This document shows, piece after piece, positions 34,505 through 48,252 of a stretch of 64,000 bases of DNA. Below the pieces are notes generated by a model that saw nothing but the letters and a program-made list of their open reading frames with translations, ran no database searches and was not told where the DNA came from. Where the stretch lies: NCBI GenBank assembly GCA_036417435.1, contig CM070905.1:18081592-18145591 (forward strand). Reading direction: 5' to 3'. Origin of the DNA: Inia geoffrensis (lineage: Eukaryota; Chordata; Mammalia; Artiodactyla; Iniidae). The translations under genes were made by a program, and so were the position numbers. The stretch's first letter is position 1, and each line of letters opens with the position of its first letter.

Positions 34505-37500
34505 GGAAAAATATTTTGGTCTGTTGTGTCATTTAGTATCTCTGTTGCCTGATTTTCTATCTAGAAGATCTGTCCATTGATGTCAGTGGGGTGTTAAAGT
34601 CTCCTACTATTATTGTATTCCTGTCAGTCTCTGCCTTTATGTCTGCTGCTATTTGTTTTATGTATTTAGGTGCTCCTGTATTGGGTACATTTATGTTATC
34701 AAGTGTAATATCCTCTTCTTGTATTGCTCCTTTTATCATTATATAATGTCCTTCTCTGTCTTTATCTTTTAAAGACTACTTTGTTTTAAAGTCTACTTTG
34801 TCAGATACGAGTATTGCTACCCCTGCTTTCTTATTGTTTCCATTTGCGTGAAATATCCTTTTCCATCCCCTCACTTTCAACCTGTGTGTCTTTTGCCCTA
34901 AAGTGAGTCTTGTAGGCAGCATATCGTACTTGTGGGCCGCATATTGTAGGTTCTTGATTTTTTATCCAATCTGTCACTCTCTGTCTTTTGATGAGAATTT
35001 AGTCCGTTGACATTTAAAGTAATTATTGATAGGTATGTACTTATTGCCATTTTAAACCATTTTTTCCAGTTTTTGTACTTCTTCGTTCATTTCTTTTTTG
35101 TTTTCCCTTTTGTGGTTTGATGGATTTGTTTTGTATTATGCTTGAGTTCCTTTCTTTTGGGTTTCTGTGACTCTATTGTACCTTTTTGATGTTTGGTTAC
35201 CCTGGTTTTCAAGTATGTTAACTGTAACTGTATCTACTTGCTTTAAACTGATAGTCATACAAGTTCAAACACATTCTAAAAGATCTTCATTTTTATACTC
35301 CCATTCCCTACATTTTGTGATTTTGATGTCCTATTTTACATCCTCATCCTTTTACTGTTAATTGTAGTTTTAATCATTTTTACAATTTTTTGGATTGTTT
35401 TTTAATCTACGTACTGGCTTATTTAAGTGATCCTCAATCCTTCTATACATTTGCCTTTCCTATTGTGATTTTTCCCTTTCCTATAGATACTTGCTTCTTT
35501 TCTATCTAGAGAAGACCTTTCAATATTTCTTTTAGATTAGGCTTAGTATTGCTGTATTCTCTTAGTTTTTGCTTGTCTGAGAAATTCTTTATCTCTCCTC
35601 CTGGTCTAAATTATAATCTTGCTGGGTAGAGTATCCCAGGGGGCAGGGTTTTCTCTTTCAGGACTTTGAATATATCATGCCACTGCCTTCTGACCTGCAC
35701 AGTTTCTGCGGAGTCTTATGGGGGTTGCCTTGTAACTGACTGCTTTTCTCTATCTGCCTTTAGAATCCTCTCGTTATCTTTTGCCATTTTAATTCTGATA
35801 TGTCTTGGTGTGGGTCTGTTTGTGTTCATCTTCTTTGGGACCCTCTGTGCTTCCTGTACCTGGATATCTGTTTCCTTCTTTAGATCTCAGGAAGTTTTCA
35901 GCCATAATTTTTTCAAATACATTTTCGATCCCCTTCTCTCTCTCTTCTCCTTCTGGAACCAATATTATGTGTAGGTTGGCATGCTTTAATATTATCCCAG
36001 AGATCTTGTATATTGCTTTCACTGTTCTTTTTTTCATTTGTCTTTGTCTGCTGTTCTGACTGATTTCCATTATTCTGTCTTCCAGATCAGTTGTTCATTC
36101 TTCTGTGGCACTTAGTTTGCTATTCATTGCTTGTAGATTGGTTTTTATCTTGGCAATTGAGTTGTCTGATTTTGATTGGTTCCTTTTTATAGTTTCTAGA
36201 TCCTTGTTACAGTGATCTGCCTTTCTGTTGATAATCTTTCTTAATTCCTTTAGCATTTTTATTAACTCCTGTTTGAACTCTGGGTGTAGTAGACCACTGA
36301 GATCTGTTTCATGATTTGTTTATTCAGGGAATAGCGGTTATTTTTTTAATTGGGAACAGTTCCTCTCCTTCTTTTTCATTTTACTTAACTTTCTCTGTCT
36401 CTGAATTTAGGAGAAACAGCTACTGTGGTCTTGAAGGGGTGCTTTTACGTGAGAGTGTCCATGTATAGACTGTGTGAGTTCAATATTTTTGGTGTGAGGG
36501 CTAGTTTTGGTATGGATGCTAGCCACATCTTTCCTCAGAGTATGCTGGACATTATCCCCTTGATAGGGGATGGGATTGGTGTGTTGTCCAGAGCCTGCAC
36601 TGGATTTTGGGTGGGGCCTCCTCTTTGCTCTGTGGCTGTCAGGGCCCTGCTGGGGGTGGGGTCTGCTCCCTGGTTGTTGGAGTAGAAGCCCTGAGGGTTG
36701 GGCTCAGTAAGACTCTGTTGCCCTTAAGTATGTGCTCTGTTGCAAAGGAGGTGAGTGCTGAAGCAAGTGAGGCCCATGTAGTCATAGCAGACCTATGTAT
36801 CACCATTGAAGGCATCCACAGTTCTTCCCAGAAGCAGCCCAAGGTCTTGTCCGTTTCTCCGTTGTGTTTATCCCAGACCTAGTGCTAGGCTGGTGCTGGG
36901 AGCTGGGGTGTTGTGGCTGCAGGAATTGAGGTCATTGTGCTGCTGCCTGGGACATTGTGCTGCTGCCTGGGGCTGCTCTCCCAGGACCTGTCCACCCACA
37001 ATCCAGCTCCAAGCTGGGGTGTGAGGTGGGAAGAACCAGAGCACTCTCACAGGGAAAGGAACCACTGTGTATTCCTCCCCAGGGGCTGTCTGCCAGAGAC
37101 ACGCGATTCTGTGATGCCACTTGGTGCGTATGCCAGCAAAGTCCGCTGCCACTGTACCTGTGCCCCACCATGCATGTGCTGATGATGGGCCCCAATGGCA
37201 GACTTGTGCTCTGGTGCAGGTACTGACAATGGGCTCTGAGGTTTGGCCTGGGCCACACCCCAGACTCTCTGGGCTGTCTCTGTGCAGCTAGACTGAGTTC
37301 ACTCCCAAGGCACACAAACCCGAGATTCATTGCCTAGCCACTGCACATACTAGCTGCCCCACCCGGCATGTGCTTCAGGCTGGGAAGTGTGATGAAGTGG
37401 CAGCCATCAGCTCTGGTCTCTTTCTGCCCTGACTGATAGCAAGCCAGCACATGCACACGGCTTGAGATCAGAGTCCAGGCCCCTCCAGTCCTTCTATATG

Positions 37501-37785
37501 TCCTTGTGGAGTTCCTAGCAGTCATGGGGTTCCCAGGGTGAGGGCTTGCCTGTGTGGACCCTCCCTCCTTCACAGATACCTCCCAGGGGCGTCTTGTGTC
37601 TTGATGCCTTTTTTTTCCCCATCGTACCCAATGACATGGGGATGTTTCTTGCAGCTTTGGTTGTATAAGAGATCTTCTGCCAGTTTCCAGTTGGTTTGCT
37701 GTGAGAACTGTGCCACATGTAGACGTGTTTTTGAGGGGAGGTGAGCTCCACATCCTCCTACTCTGCCATCTTAAGGTACTTATGC
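34505..37785 (-). mobile_element. LINE-1, 5' half only (5' UTR, ORF1, endonuclease)
   Basis: The 5' end near 37775 reads CTTAAGATGGCAGAGTAGG on the minus strand. A GC-rich 5' UTR (37775-36420), ORF1 region (about 36400-35530) and ORF2 endonuclease (34900-34560, with EEDITLDNINVPN and TIIVGDFNTPLTSMD) follow. The copy stops near 34505 before the reverse-transcriptase domain, so the 3' half is missing. Frames are broken. Confidence 0.8.
36930..36972. repeat. Short tandem duplication in L1 5' UTR
   Basis: CATTGTGCTGCTGCCTGGGA is followed directly by CATTGTGCTGCTGCCTGGGG. Confidence 0.85.
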
Positions 37786-38904
37786 AAAATTTCTGATGTG
37801 TCTCTGGAGCTGAGAGTGGGGACAGTGGTCTTCTCTATTTGCCTCTTCCAGTGTGGAACCAACATCTTATAATCCAAGACGGGCAATTAGGACCAAAATA
37901 TTTTCAGTGATGTAGCACACAAAGTGTGGAGCCTTCTTTTCAAGAGTGGGGTCTGGGTAGAAAGAAGGGAGCTCCCACCTCCTGACTGCACTTACCTGGA
38001 ACTTCGCTTCAACAACAGGCAGCTGGAGACAGGATAAGAAATATGCAAGCCCTGCCCTTCCTGGGAAGATAGCCCTCGGCAACGGGAGAGCGGGAGAGCG
38101 GACACTGTGTCCTTGGCTGCACTCTCCTGGAGTAGAGTATCATTGAGCTGGAAGCTGGGGGGCAGGGAGTGGAGAGTCTTGATTCAAATACCCCAGGCTC
38201 TCCACTGGTTTCTTTTGGGTTGTTTTTTGGTTTGTACCCAATTTTAGTAGATTTTCCCGAATAGATGATTTTTCATTTGCTGTATGCCCTTAGGACCATT
38301 TCCAGAAACTTTACATTTTTGTTTTTTTAAAAAAATAATTTTCTCTGATTTTTGCTGGTGAGTGGGTTTGCAGAGATCCTCATGCTATCATGATGGAAGG
38401 TAATCTCTCAGCACCATCTATTTTATACTCTTGTTTTCCCATTAATTTTTCTTAGTTTTAATTTATTTCTTCTTGCTATCCTGGATACATCTTTGTAAGA
38501 TGCCTCAAATACTTTTCCAAGTAAGGTAAGTATACGTGAAATTTACATATAGCACCGTAATAAGACCCACCTCTCATCTGTCAAGATTCTTTTGTATTTT
38601 TATAAACAGTAAATAACATGAGCAAATTTTTAATCATTAATTTTACCTGGGGAAAAATCATGAAGTCTTCCTGGGTATAAGAGGAAATAATTTGCCATTC
38701 TCGTTTTTTTTCAACGACTGTTGACAACCATATCAATGAATATCTTGCTCTTCTCTGATGGCTTGCTGTGGTAGTTTCTTTCCTTCTTTGTTTTCAGATG
38801 TTTTTTCTTGTTTTTTATCTAGGTAAGAGAATCATATTTAAAATCATTATTTAATCAATATATCAAAGATAGTATGTATGTATGCAGACATAAAACTATC
38901 TTAA
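37786..38904. other. No gene recognised; possible old retroelement sequence
   Basis: 37800-38200 is GC-richer with texture similar to 33680-34500, and may be the other flank of the sequence the L1 entered. 38200-38904 is AT-rich and unassigned. Confidence 0.35.
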
Positions 38905-41900
38905 GACTTCCACTTCTAGGAAGATGAAGTACTCGTCCTCTTCTTTCCACTAAGTTCAACTAATACCCTGGGTATTACATACCAAATAAACACAAGAGGC
39001 TCTAAAAGGTGAAAAGAAGGCAGATGATGAGGGACTTCAGGAGCAGAAGAGGAGCATGATGGTGAGTAGTTTCATGTTTTCTTTTTGCCTCATGTATCCC
39101 AGCCTTAGAGCTGGAGAAGTCAGCAACCCACAAATGCCAAGCAGTGAAGAAATAATGCCTGAAAATGTCCCAATTTGATGAGAGACAGGAAGGTAAATAT
39201 CAAAGACGCTCAGTGAACAAGTAAGATGAAATTAAAAAACCCACAGTAAGTCACATAAACTTTCAAAGTCAAAGAGAGACTTTTGACAGCATTGAGAGAA
39301 GCAAATTATTACATGCAAGGGATCCTCAATAAGATCATTATCAGATTTCTCATCAGAAACTTTGGAAGCCAGAAGACAATGCAAAATAGGGGAAAAAAAC
39401 CCAAAACAAAAAGCAGCAGAACTGTCCTTCAAAAGTTAGGTAGAAATTAAGACATTTCCAGATAAACAAAAGCTGAGGGAGTTTGTGACATACCTTGAAA
39501 GAAATGCCCAAGGGATTTCTGCAGGGTGAAATGAAAGGACTCTAGATAGTAACTTGAAGCTGCAGAGAAAAATAAAGGTCTCAGTGAAGTTAAATACATG
39601 GGAAATTATAAAAGCTAGTACTACTGTTAACAGTAGTTTCAAACTGAATTTTTTGTTGTCTACGTGATTTAAGAAAAAGAAAAAAAAGCATTTATTAGTA
39701 TAAAATTAGTATTAGACTACTGTCACTTTGGTCTATAACTCTAAACCTTATTTATTACATAATTTAAGAGACTAATACACTTAAAGAATTATGAGTTTAT
39801 GTTTTTGGGCATACAACATATAACTACGTAGTTTGGTGACATACAACTGAAAGCCTGGGAGTGCAGCTGTAAAGGAACAGAGTTTTTGTATGTTTTGAAG
39901 TTAAGCTGGTGTAAATTCAAATAAGAGTGTTATAACTTCAGGATATTAAATGTAATCCCCCTGGTGACAACAAAGAAAAGACCTATAGAATATACACAAA
40001 AGGAAGTAAGAAAGGAATTTAAACGTTTCACCACAAAAAATCAACTAAACACAAAAGAAGACAGGAATGCAGGAAATGGACAAAAAATACTATAAGGCAT
40101 ATAGAAAACAGCACAGTGACAGAAGTCTCTTTTTATCAGTAATTATTTTCATTGTAAATGGATTAAACTCTCCAGTCAGAAGACAGAGACTGTCAGAATG
40201 GATAAAAACACATGATCCAACTATATTCAGTCTATAAAAGACTCACTGAGACCCAAAGACACAAACTGGTTGAAAGTAAAAGGAAGGAAAGATATTCTAT
40301 GCAAATAGTAACCAAAAGAGGGCAGGAGTGGCTCTATTAGACAAAATAGACTTTAAATTTAAAAATGTTACTAGAAGCTACTTTAAAAAGGATATGTTAA
40401 TAAAAGATTCAATACAGCAAGAAGACATAACAATTATAAACATTTACATACCTAATGACAGACCATCAAAATGTATGAAGCAAAAACTGACAGAATTGAA
40501 GGGAGAAATAGACAGTTCTACAATATAGTGGGAGACTTCAATACCCCACTTACGATAGGGAGACCAGTCAGATGGAAGATATATAAGGAAAAAGGACTTA
40601 ACACAATGAGCCATCAAAACTTAACAGACATATACAGAACACTACCCAACAACAATAGAATACACATTCTTCTCAAGTGCATATATAGGACATTTTCCAG
40701 GACAGAACATATGTTAGATAGATATCATACAAAGTATCTTTTCTTACCACAATGGGATGAAGTTAGAAATAACAAAAGGAAAACCAAAATGTTCAAAAAA
40801 TTGTGGAAATTATACACACACTTTTAAACAATCAATGAATCAAACAAGTCACAAGAGAAACTAGGAAATACTTAGAGAGTTGAATGAAAACACAACAGAG
40901 CAAAATTTATGGGACACAGTGAAAGTAGTGCTAAGGGGGAAATTTATAACTATAAACACATTCAAATACGAAAGATCTCAAGTCAGTAACCTAACTTTAA
41001 ACTTAAGGAACTAGAAAAAGAAGAAAAAATTAAGTCCACAGACAGAAGAGGAAGAAAGTAATAAGTATTAGAGCAGAGATCAATGAAATAGAAAAGCTAG
41101 AGAAAATCAATGAAACCAAAAGTTGATTCTTTGAAAAGATCAACAAAATTGACAAACCTTTAGCTAAACGGACTAAGAAAAAAAGTTAAATTACTAAAAT
41201 CAGAAATGAAAGAGATATTACTACCAATTCTACAGAAATAGGAAGGATTATAAGAGTATTGCAAACAACTGTATGCCAACAAATTAGATAACCTAGATGA
41301 AATGGACAAATTACTAGAAACACAGAACTTACCAAGACTATCTCATGAAGAAATAGAAAATATGAGTAGACCTATATAACTAGTTGAGGAGATTGAATCA
41401 GTAATCAAAATTCTCCCAACCAAAAATAAAGCCCAGGACCTTACAGTTTCTTGAGTGAATTCCACCAAATATTTAAAGAACTAATGCTGATCTTTCTCAA
41501 ACTTTTCCAAAAAACTGAAGAGAAAGGAACATTTCCTAACTCACTCTGTAAGGCCAGCATTACTGTGATACCAAAGCCAGACAAAGACACTACAAGAAAA
41601 CTATAGACCAATATCCCTTATGAACACTGATGCAAAAATCCTCAACAAAATAATAGCAAACCAAATTCAGCAGCATATTAAAAGGATTTACACCATGACC
41701 AAATAGGATTTATATCTGGAATGCAAGGATAGATTTAATGTATGAAAACTGATCAATGTAATACACCAAATCAATAGAATGAAGGAAAAAAAACACATGA
41801 CCATCTCAATTGATGCAGTAAAGGCATCTGACAAAAATCAACACCCTTTCATGATTTAAAAAAACTCAACAAACTAGGCATAGAAGGAAACTACCTCACC

Positions 41901-44290
41901 ATAATAAATGCCATCTATAAAAAAGCTACAGCAAACATCACACTCAATGGTGAAAGACCAAAAAGCACCTCCTCTAAGATCAGGAACAAGGCTAGGGTGT
42001 CTGCTTTCACCACTTCCATTCAACATAGTATTGGAAGTTCAAGCCCTAGCAGTTAAGCAAGAAGAAGAAATAAAAGGCATCCAAATTGGAAAGGAAAAAG
42101 TAAAATGATCTCTGTTTACAGATGATATATATTTAAAAACCCTAGAGTCCACAAAAAACCTGTCTGAACTGATACATTAATTCAGCAAAGTATCAGGATA
42201 CAAACTCAACACACAAAAACAGTTGCATTTCTATAAACAAATAATGAAAGATAAGAAAGGAAATTACAAAAACAATTCCATGTACAAGAACATCAAAAAG
42301 AATAGAATAGTTAGGAATTAACCAAGGAGGTGAAAGAATTGTGTAATGGAAACTACAAAACATTGCTGAAAGAAATTAAAGAAGACATAAATAAACACAT
42401 CCCTTGTTCATGGATTAGAAGACTTAATATTATTAAAATGCCAATACTGCCCAAAGCAATCTATGGATTCAGTGCAATCCCTAGCAAAATCCCAATGATA
42501 TTTTTTGCAGAAATAGAAAAATTCATTCTAAAATTTATACGGAATCTCAAGGAACTCTGAATGCCAAAATAATCTTGAGAAGGGAGAAGGAAATTAGAGG
42601 GTTCACACTTCCTGATTTCAAAACTTACATTTCTACAGTAATCAAGACAATGTGGTACTGGTATGAAGACAGACATATAGACTAATGGACTACAATAGAG
42701 AGCCTATGAATAAATCTTTGCATATATGGTCAAGTGATTTTTGACAAGGGTGCTAAAATATTCAACAGGGAAAGAACAGTCTTTCATCAAATGGTGCTGG
42801 GAAAACTGGATATCGATTCGCAAAAGAATGAAGTTGGGGCTTCCCTGGTGGCGCAGTGGTTGAGAGTCCACCTGCCAATGCAGGGGACACGGGTTCGTGC
42901 CCCGGTCCGGGAAGATCCCACATGCTGCGGAGCGGCTGGGTCCGTGAGCCATGGCCGCTGAGCCTGCGCGTCCAGAGCCTGTGCTCCACAACGGGAGAGG
43001 CCACAACAGTGAGAGGCCTGCGTACCGCAAAAAAAAAAAAAAAAGAATGAAGTTGGACCCTTACCTAGCACCTTATACAAAAATTAACTCAAAATTGATC
43101 AAGGGCCTAAATGTTAATACTTAAAACAATAAATATCTTAGAAGAAAACATAGAGCAAAAGCTTCATGACATTGGATTTGTCAATGATATATTGGATATG
43201 ACACTAAAGGTACAGGTTTAAAAAAGAAAAAAATAGACAAACAGAACTTAATGAAAATTAAAAAATTTTTGTGCATCACAGACACTATTCAGAGAGTAAA
43301 AAGGCAAAATACAGAATGGGAGAAATATTTGCAAATCACATACCTGATAGGGGGTTAATGTACAGAATATATAAAGAACTCCTAAAACTCAACAACAACA
43401 ACAAAAAATAAACAAACCAATTCAGAAATGGGCAAAGGACTTTCTCCAAAGAAAATATATGAATGGCCAATAGGCATATAAATAGCATATAAATAGATGT
43501 TCAATATCACTAACCATTAGGGAAATGCAAATCAAAGCCACAGTGAGATATCACCTCACACCGGTTAGAATAGCCATTATTTTTTAAAAAACCCAGAAGA
43601 TAACAAGTGCTGTCAAGCATGTAGAAAAATCAGAGCCTGTGTGCACTGTTGATGGGAATGTAAAATGGTATAGCTGCTGTGAAAAACAGTATGGAGGTTC
43701 CTCAAAAAATTAAAAGGAGAATTACCATATGATCCAGCAATTTCATTTTAGGGTATATAACCAAGAGAATGAAAAGCAATGTCTTTAAGAGACATCTGTA
43801 CAATCATGTACATAGCAGCATTATTCACAATAGCTAAAATGTGGAAGCAACACTGGTGCCCATTGATGGAAGAATGGATTAGCAAAATGTGGTATAAATA
43901 TACAATAGAATATTATTCAGCCTCATAAAGGAAAGAAATTCTGAAATATGCTACAACATGGATGAACCTTGAGGACATTATGCTAGATGAAATAAACCAA
44001 TCACAAAAAGACTAATACTGTATGATTCTACTTATATCAGGTACTTAGTGTAGTCAAAATCATGAAGAAAGAAAGTATACAGTGGTTTCCAAGGGCCAGG
44101 GGGGCAGAGAATGGGGAGTTATTAATGGGTATAGAATTTCAGTTTTTGAAGATGACAAGAGTTATGGGATGGTAGTGATGGTTGTACAACAATGTGAATG
44201 TACTTAATACCACTGAAGTGTACACTTAGAAATGGCTAAGATGGTAAATGTTATGTGTATTTTTACTACAATAAAAGAATCAAACTCTAT
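38905..44290 (+). mobile_element. Old LINE-1, nearly full span, with a SINE inserted
   Basis: Opens with CTTCCACTTCTAGGAAGATG (5' UTR, mirrored in the old L1 5' end near 10350). ORF1-region sequence, the ORF2 endonuclease (40328-40560: EDITIINIYIPNDRPSKCMK, then VGDFNTPLT), reverse transcriptase (about 41270-42120, with FYHIP-type and LFADD-like remnants: TGATGCAGTAAAGGCATCTG) and the 3' UTR (43500-44290) follow in order. Many stops and frameshifts. Ends with AATAAAAG. Confidence 0.75.
42838..43040 (+). mobile_element. CHR-2-type SINE with 16-bp perfect target-site duplication
   Basis: Starts GGCTTCCCTGGTGGCGCAGT, has B-box-like GGTTCGTGCC, ends TACCGCA then an A-run. AAAAGAATGAAGTTGG is exact at 42822-42837 and 43041-43056. 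Young, well-preserved insertion in the old L1. Confidence 0.96.
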
Positions 44291-44299
44291 GTTTTTGAG

Positions 44300-44830
44300 G
44301 GGGCTACTGGAAAAGAGGGTATCTACCAGACTTACAGTTGTGAGAATGTGAGGCTGGAATTCCATTTCGCCAGCAAGAGAGGAGAGTTTGAGAATGGAAC
44401 CAACCCAGAAGAGGCAGAAATGACATTAAAATGGGGAAAAAACTTTGAATCCTAGTGATATCCTTTGAGCCCCTTATTTAAGCCATGGCTAAAGCCAGTC
44501 TTGTCCCTAGACTTTTTCCTTTACTAAGCCAACCAATATATCCCTTTTAGCTAAGGCTTTTTTTTTTTTCGGTACGCGGGCCTCTCACTGTTGTGGCCTC
44601 TCCCATTGCGGAGCACAGGCTCCGGACGCGCAGGCTCAGCGGCCATGGCTCACAGGCCCAGCCCCTCCGCGGCATGTGGGATCTTCCCGGACCGGGGCAC
44701 GAACCCGTGTCCCCTGCATCGGCAGGCGGACTCTCAACCACTGTGCCACCAGGGAAGCCCAGCTAAGGCATTTTTTTTGAAGAGTTTTTTGTTCCTTGCA
44801 ATGGATGGAGTCCTGATACATACCTTCAGA
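44300..44830 (+). mobile_element. MaLR-type LTR remnant, split by a SINE
   Basis: Left part ends 'TTTGAGCCCCTTATTTAAGCCATGGC...AGCCAACCAATATATCCC', right part 'TTTTTTGTTCCTTGCAATGG...GTCCTGATACATAC', resembling the end of a MLT1/MaLR LTR in plus orientation. Confidence 0.5.
44558..44760 (-). mobile_element. CHR-2-type SINE
   Basis: T-run and CGGTACGCGGGCCTCTCAC at the left, inverted head CCACCAGGGAAGCCC at the right. The short target-site duplication AGCTAAGGC flanks it (44549-44557 and 44761-44769). Confidence 0.94.
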
Positions 44831-44879
44831 ACATGATTTAGTAGGAAGAGAAGAAAATAGTCCCCATGTCAGTAAGTGG

Positions 44880-45425
44880 AAGCTCCATCTTCAGTTGCTC
44901 AGGCCTGGAATTCTGGAGACCTCTAGCTCTCCTTTTTATTGTTCAAACTCACACCCAAGCCATCAGCAAATTCTCTACACTCTGTCAGATATATCTAAAA
45001 TCTAATCACTTCTCATCCTCTCTACGGCTACCACCTTGGTCCAGCCACCACTTTTTCTTGCCTGGATAACTGCAATAGCCCCTTAAATGGTCTCCCCTTG
45101 TGGTTCATCATTCTACTCTCAAAACAACAGCCAAAGTGACCTTGCTGACACTTAAAGCACGTCATGTCACTCCTCTGACCACAACTCTCCAGACTCACTT
45201 AGAGTAAAAAGTGAAGTCCTAAGCCAGGTTTTACATGATTTGTCCCCCTCAACTTCCAACACCTATCTCACTTTATCTCTTACCACTGTTCTCCTTTTTC
45301 AGTCTTCTCTACCCAAATTAGCCTCCTTGGTCCTCCTAGAAGATGACAGACATGCTTCTTTCTCATGGCCTTTGCACTTCTAGTACCTACCCCGGGAATA
45401 TACCCCTGGATTGTTCCCAAATTTT
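44880..45425 (+). mobile_element. LINE-2 fragment
   Basis: Well-preserved L2 order: GTTGCTCAGGCCTGG, CCATCAGCAAATTCT, TAACTGCAATAGCCCCTTAA, CATGTCACTCCTCTGACC and TGGCCTTTGCACTTCTAG. Confidence 0.8.
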
Positions 45426-45429
45426 TACC

Positions 45430-45775
45430 CTTCCTATTCCATTGATGTTAGATTTGGATATATGACTTGATTGAGCCAGTGGAATGAGAAACAGGGACTT
45501 TAAACATACTTTCATGGTTTGGCTCTGCCCTCCTGACCTCTTGTGATTTACCATGAGCAGAACGTACCCTAACTGGCTGCTGGTCTTGGGGTGGGGGGAG
45601 GAAGAAACATAGAATAGATCTGAAACAACCCACAGTCTGGATATAAGTTCAGCTGACCCCCTATTAGCCCAGTAGAGCCATAGATGATCCTTGAACAGGA
45701 AAATAGGTATTTGCTATTATAAGCTACTGAGATTCTGAGAATTTTGTTTTAATGAATAAAATATGAATAGTGTTG
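45430..45775 (+). mobile_element. Possible MaLR-type LTR remnant
   Basis: GAGCCAGTGGAATGAGAAAC and 'AAGCTACTGAGATTCTGAGAATTTTG' resemble MLT1-type LTR sequence. No clear termini. Confidence 0.4.
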
Positions 45776-46190
45776 AAACTGATACCTAGAAATAGAATGC
45801 TGTCCTAATAAAAACCTAAATTATGTGGCAGTCATTGGCTTTGTGACTGAATAACAACAGGTGGTTATAGGAACCTAGAAAAATAGTGACACAAGTTATG
45901 TAGAGGTGATACATTTAGTAAAACTATCTTCTGTGACAGTGTGAAAGACAGAAAATGTACGTTAACAGAACTGAGTCATTGGGCAAAGAGATTTTGAGGC
46001 AGAAAGTTTAGACTATGAGTTGGTTGTTGCTAGCTTTATATAAGGTGTGCTACAAGAAAGAAATCAGCTCAAAAAATGTGGATAAAAAAACTGAATTGAG
46101 AGGGAAAACAGAGAGCCCCAAATTCTAGAATTTGTAGGTTGGCTTCAACATAGCCTTGAGGCAAAGGTCAAATCAAAGTAATGGCTTTTA
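45776..46190. other. No gene or repeat recognised
   Basis: Nothing supported. Confidence 0.4.
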
Positions 46191-46194
46191 CATC

Positions 46195-46496
46195 TGTGGT
46201 AGACAATCTCTAAGATGACCTCTAATGATCCCCATCTTTTAGTATTGATACCCTTCTGTAATCCTAGGTCACTGGGCTAAACCTAGTGACTTACTTCTAC
46301 TGAATGGTATATGGCAAAAGTAATGGGATTCTGCTTCTGAGATTAGGCTGCCTTCACTGCAGTCTTAGATAAAGGAACCCAGATAAGCCACTCCTGGATT
46401 CCGGACCCACAGGAACTATGTGATAATAAATGTTTGTTGTTTAAAGCTGCTAAGATTTGGGGTAGTTACGCAGCAAGAGAAAATGAATACAACATC
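46195..46496 (+). mobile_element. MLT1-like LTR
   Basis: Plus-strand MaLR LTR features: TGGGATTCTGCTTCTGAG, CTCCTGGATTCCGGACCCAC, and the closing AATAAATGTTTGTTGTTTAAAGC ... GCTGCTAAGATTTGGGGTAG. Confidence 0.65.
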
Positions 46497-46845
46497 TGTC
46501 TTGGTCCATTCACCTGCTATAACAAAATACCTCCAACTGTGTGGCTAATAAATAAGGGACATTTATTTCTTATAGTTCTGGAGGCTGGAAGGTTGAGATG
46601 AGGGTGCCAGTATGGTCAGATGAGAGCTTTCTTTTGGGTTGTAGACTGCTTGTTGTATCCTCACAAGGCAGAAGGGGCTAGGGATCTCCCTGAAGCCTCT
46701 TTTATAAAGCATTAACCCCATTCAGAGGGCTCTGCCCTCATGACATAATCACCTCCCAAAGCCCACACCTTCTTGTACCATAATATTGGGGCATTATAAT
46801 TTCAACATATGACTTTTGGGGGACAGAAGTATCTAGACCATAGCA
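46497..46845 (-). repeat. MLT1/MST-type LTR of the MaLR remnant
   Basis: About 350 bp, reversed. The element starts and ends with the MaLR-like TGTCTTGGTCC and ...GACCATAGCA blocks. Confidence 0.7.
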
Positions 46846-48252
46846 TTCCACCCCTAATCCCCCCAGATTCATGTCATTCTCACATGCAAAACTCATTCAT
46901 CCCATCCCAACAACCCCTAATGTCTTAATTCCAGCATCAACTCTAAACTCCAAAGTCTTATCTCAATAACATCTAAATCAGATATGGATGAGACTCAAAA
47001 TGTGATTCATCCTGAGGTAAATTTCCTGTCCAGTTGTGAACCCATGAAACCAATCAAGTTATGTGCTTCCAAAATACAACTGTGGGACAGGCATAGGATA
47101 AGACATTCCCATTGCAAAAGGGAGAAAAAGGAAAGAAGGATGGGGGGATGGGTCCCAAGCAAGCTCAAAACCTAGTAAAGCAGATTCAATGAGATCTTAA
47201 TGGTCAAGAATAATCCTCTTGCCCCAATGCTCTGCCTTCTGGACCCACTAGGGTGGCAATAGCACACCAACAGCTTGGCAGGGTGCTACTCATGCCTGGC
47301 TCTCTGTCCGGACTCCATCCACACCACAGTGCACAGCTCCAGGCGGCTCACCTCCATGGCCTCTATTGGAAGCCATCTGCCCTGTTAAAACCTAGTGTTA
47401 ATGGCCCTGATGATCTCTTAGTCATCTTCAGGGCTTTTTAAAATTTGTCTTCATGACTCAAACAGATGGAAAGATATACTGTGTTCTTAGATTAGAAGAA
47501 TTAATATTGTTAAAATGTACCCAAGGCAATCTACAGATTCAATGCAATTCCTATCGAAATACCAATGGCATTTTTCACAGAACTAGAACAAATATTTTAA
47601 AAATTTGTATGGAAACATGAAAAACCCAATAGCCAAAACAATCTTGAGAAAGAACAACAGAGCTGGAGGAATCACACTCCCTGACTTCAGACTATACTAC
47701 AAAGCCACATTAATCAAAACAGTATGGTACTAGCACAAAAATAAACACAAACATCAGTGGAACAGAATAGAGAGCCCAGAAATAAACCCACACACTTATG
47801 CTCAACTAATCTACGACAAAGGAGGCAAGAATATACGATGGAGAAAAGAATCTCTTCACCAAGTGGGGGTGGGAAAACTGTACAGCTACATGTAAAAGAA
47901 TGAAATTAGAACATTCACTAATACCATATACAAAAATAAAGTCAAAATGGATTAGAGACCTAAATGTAAGACTGGAAACCATAAAACTCCTAGAGGAAAA
48001 CATAGGCAGAACACTGACATGAATTGTAGCAATATGTTTTGGATCTATCTCTTAAAGCAAAGGAAATAAAAGCAAAAATACACAAATGGGACCTATTTAA
48101 ACTTAAAATCTTTTGCACAGCAAAGGAAACCATAAACAAAAGAAAAAGCCTACTGAATGGGAGAAAATATTTACAAATGATTTAATTGATAAGGGGTTAA
48201 CATCCAACATATATAAACTGCTCATATGACTCAACATCAAAAAAACAACCCA

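Noticed and set aside
36425..37753. Cluster of 70-139 codon frames on both strands
   Set aside because: All fall in the GC-rich L1 5' UTR. There is no domain, and compositional bias explains the open frames.
42838..42920. tRNA-gene-like A and B boxes
   Set aside because: They belong to tRNA-derived SINE heads. Length, long body and A-tail exclude a functional tRNA gene.
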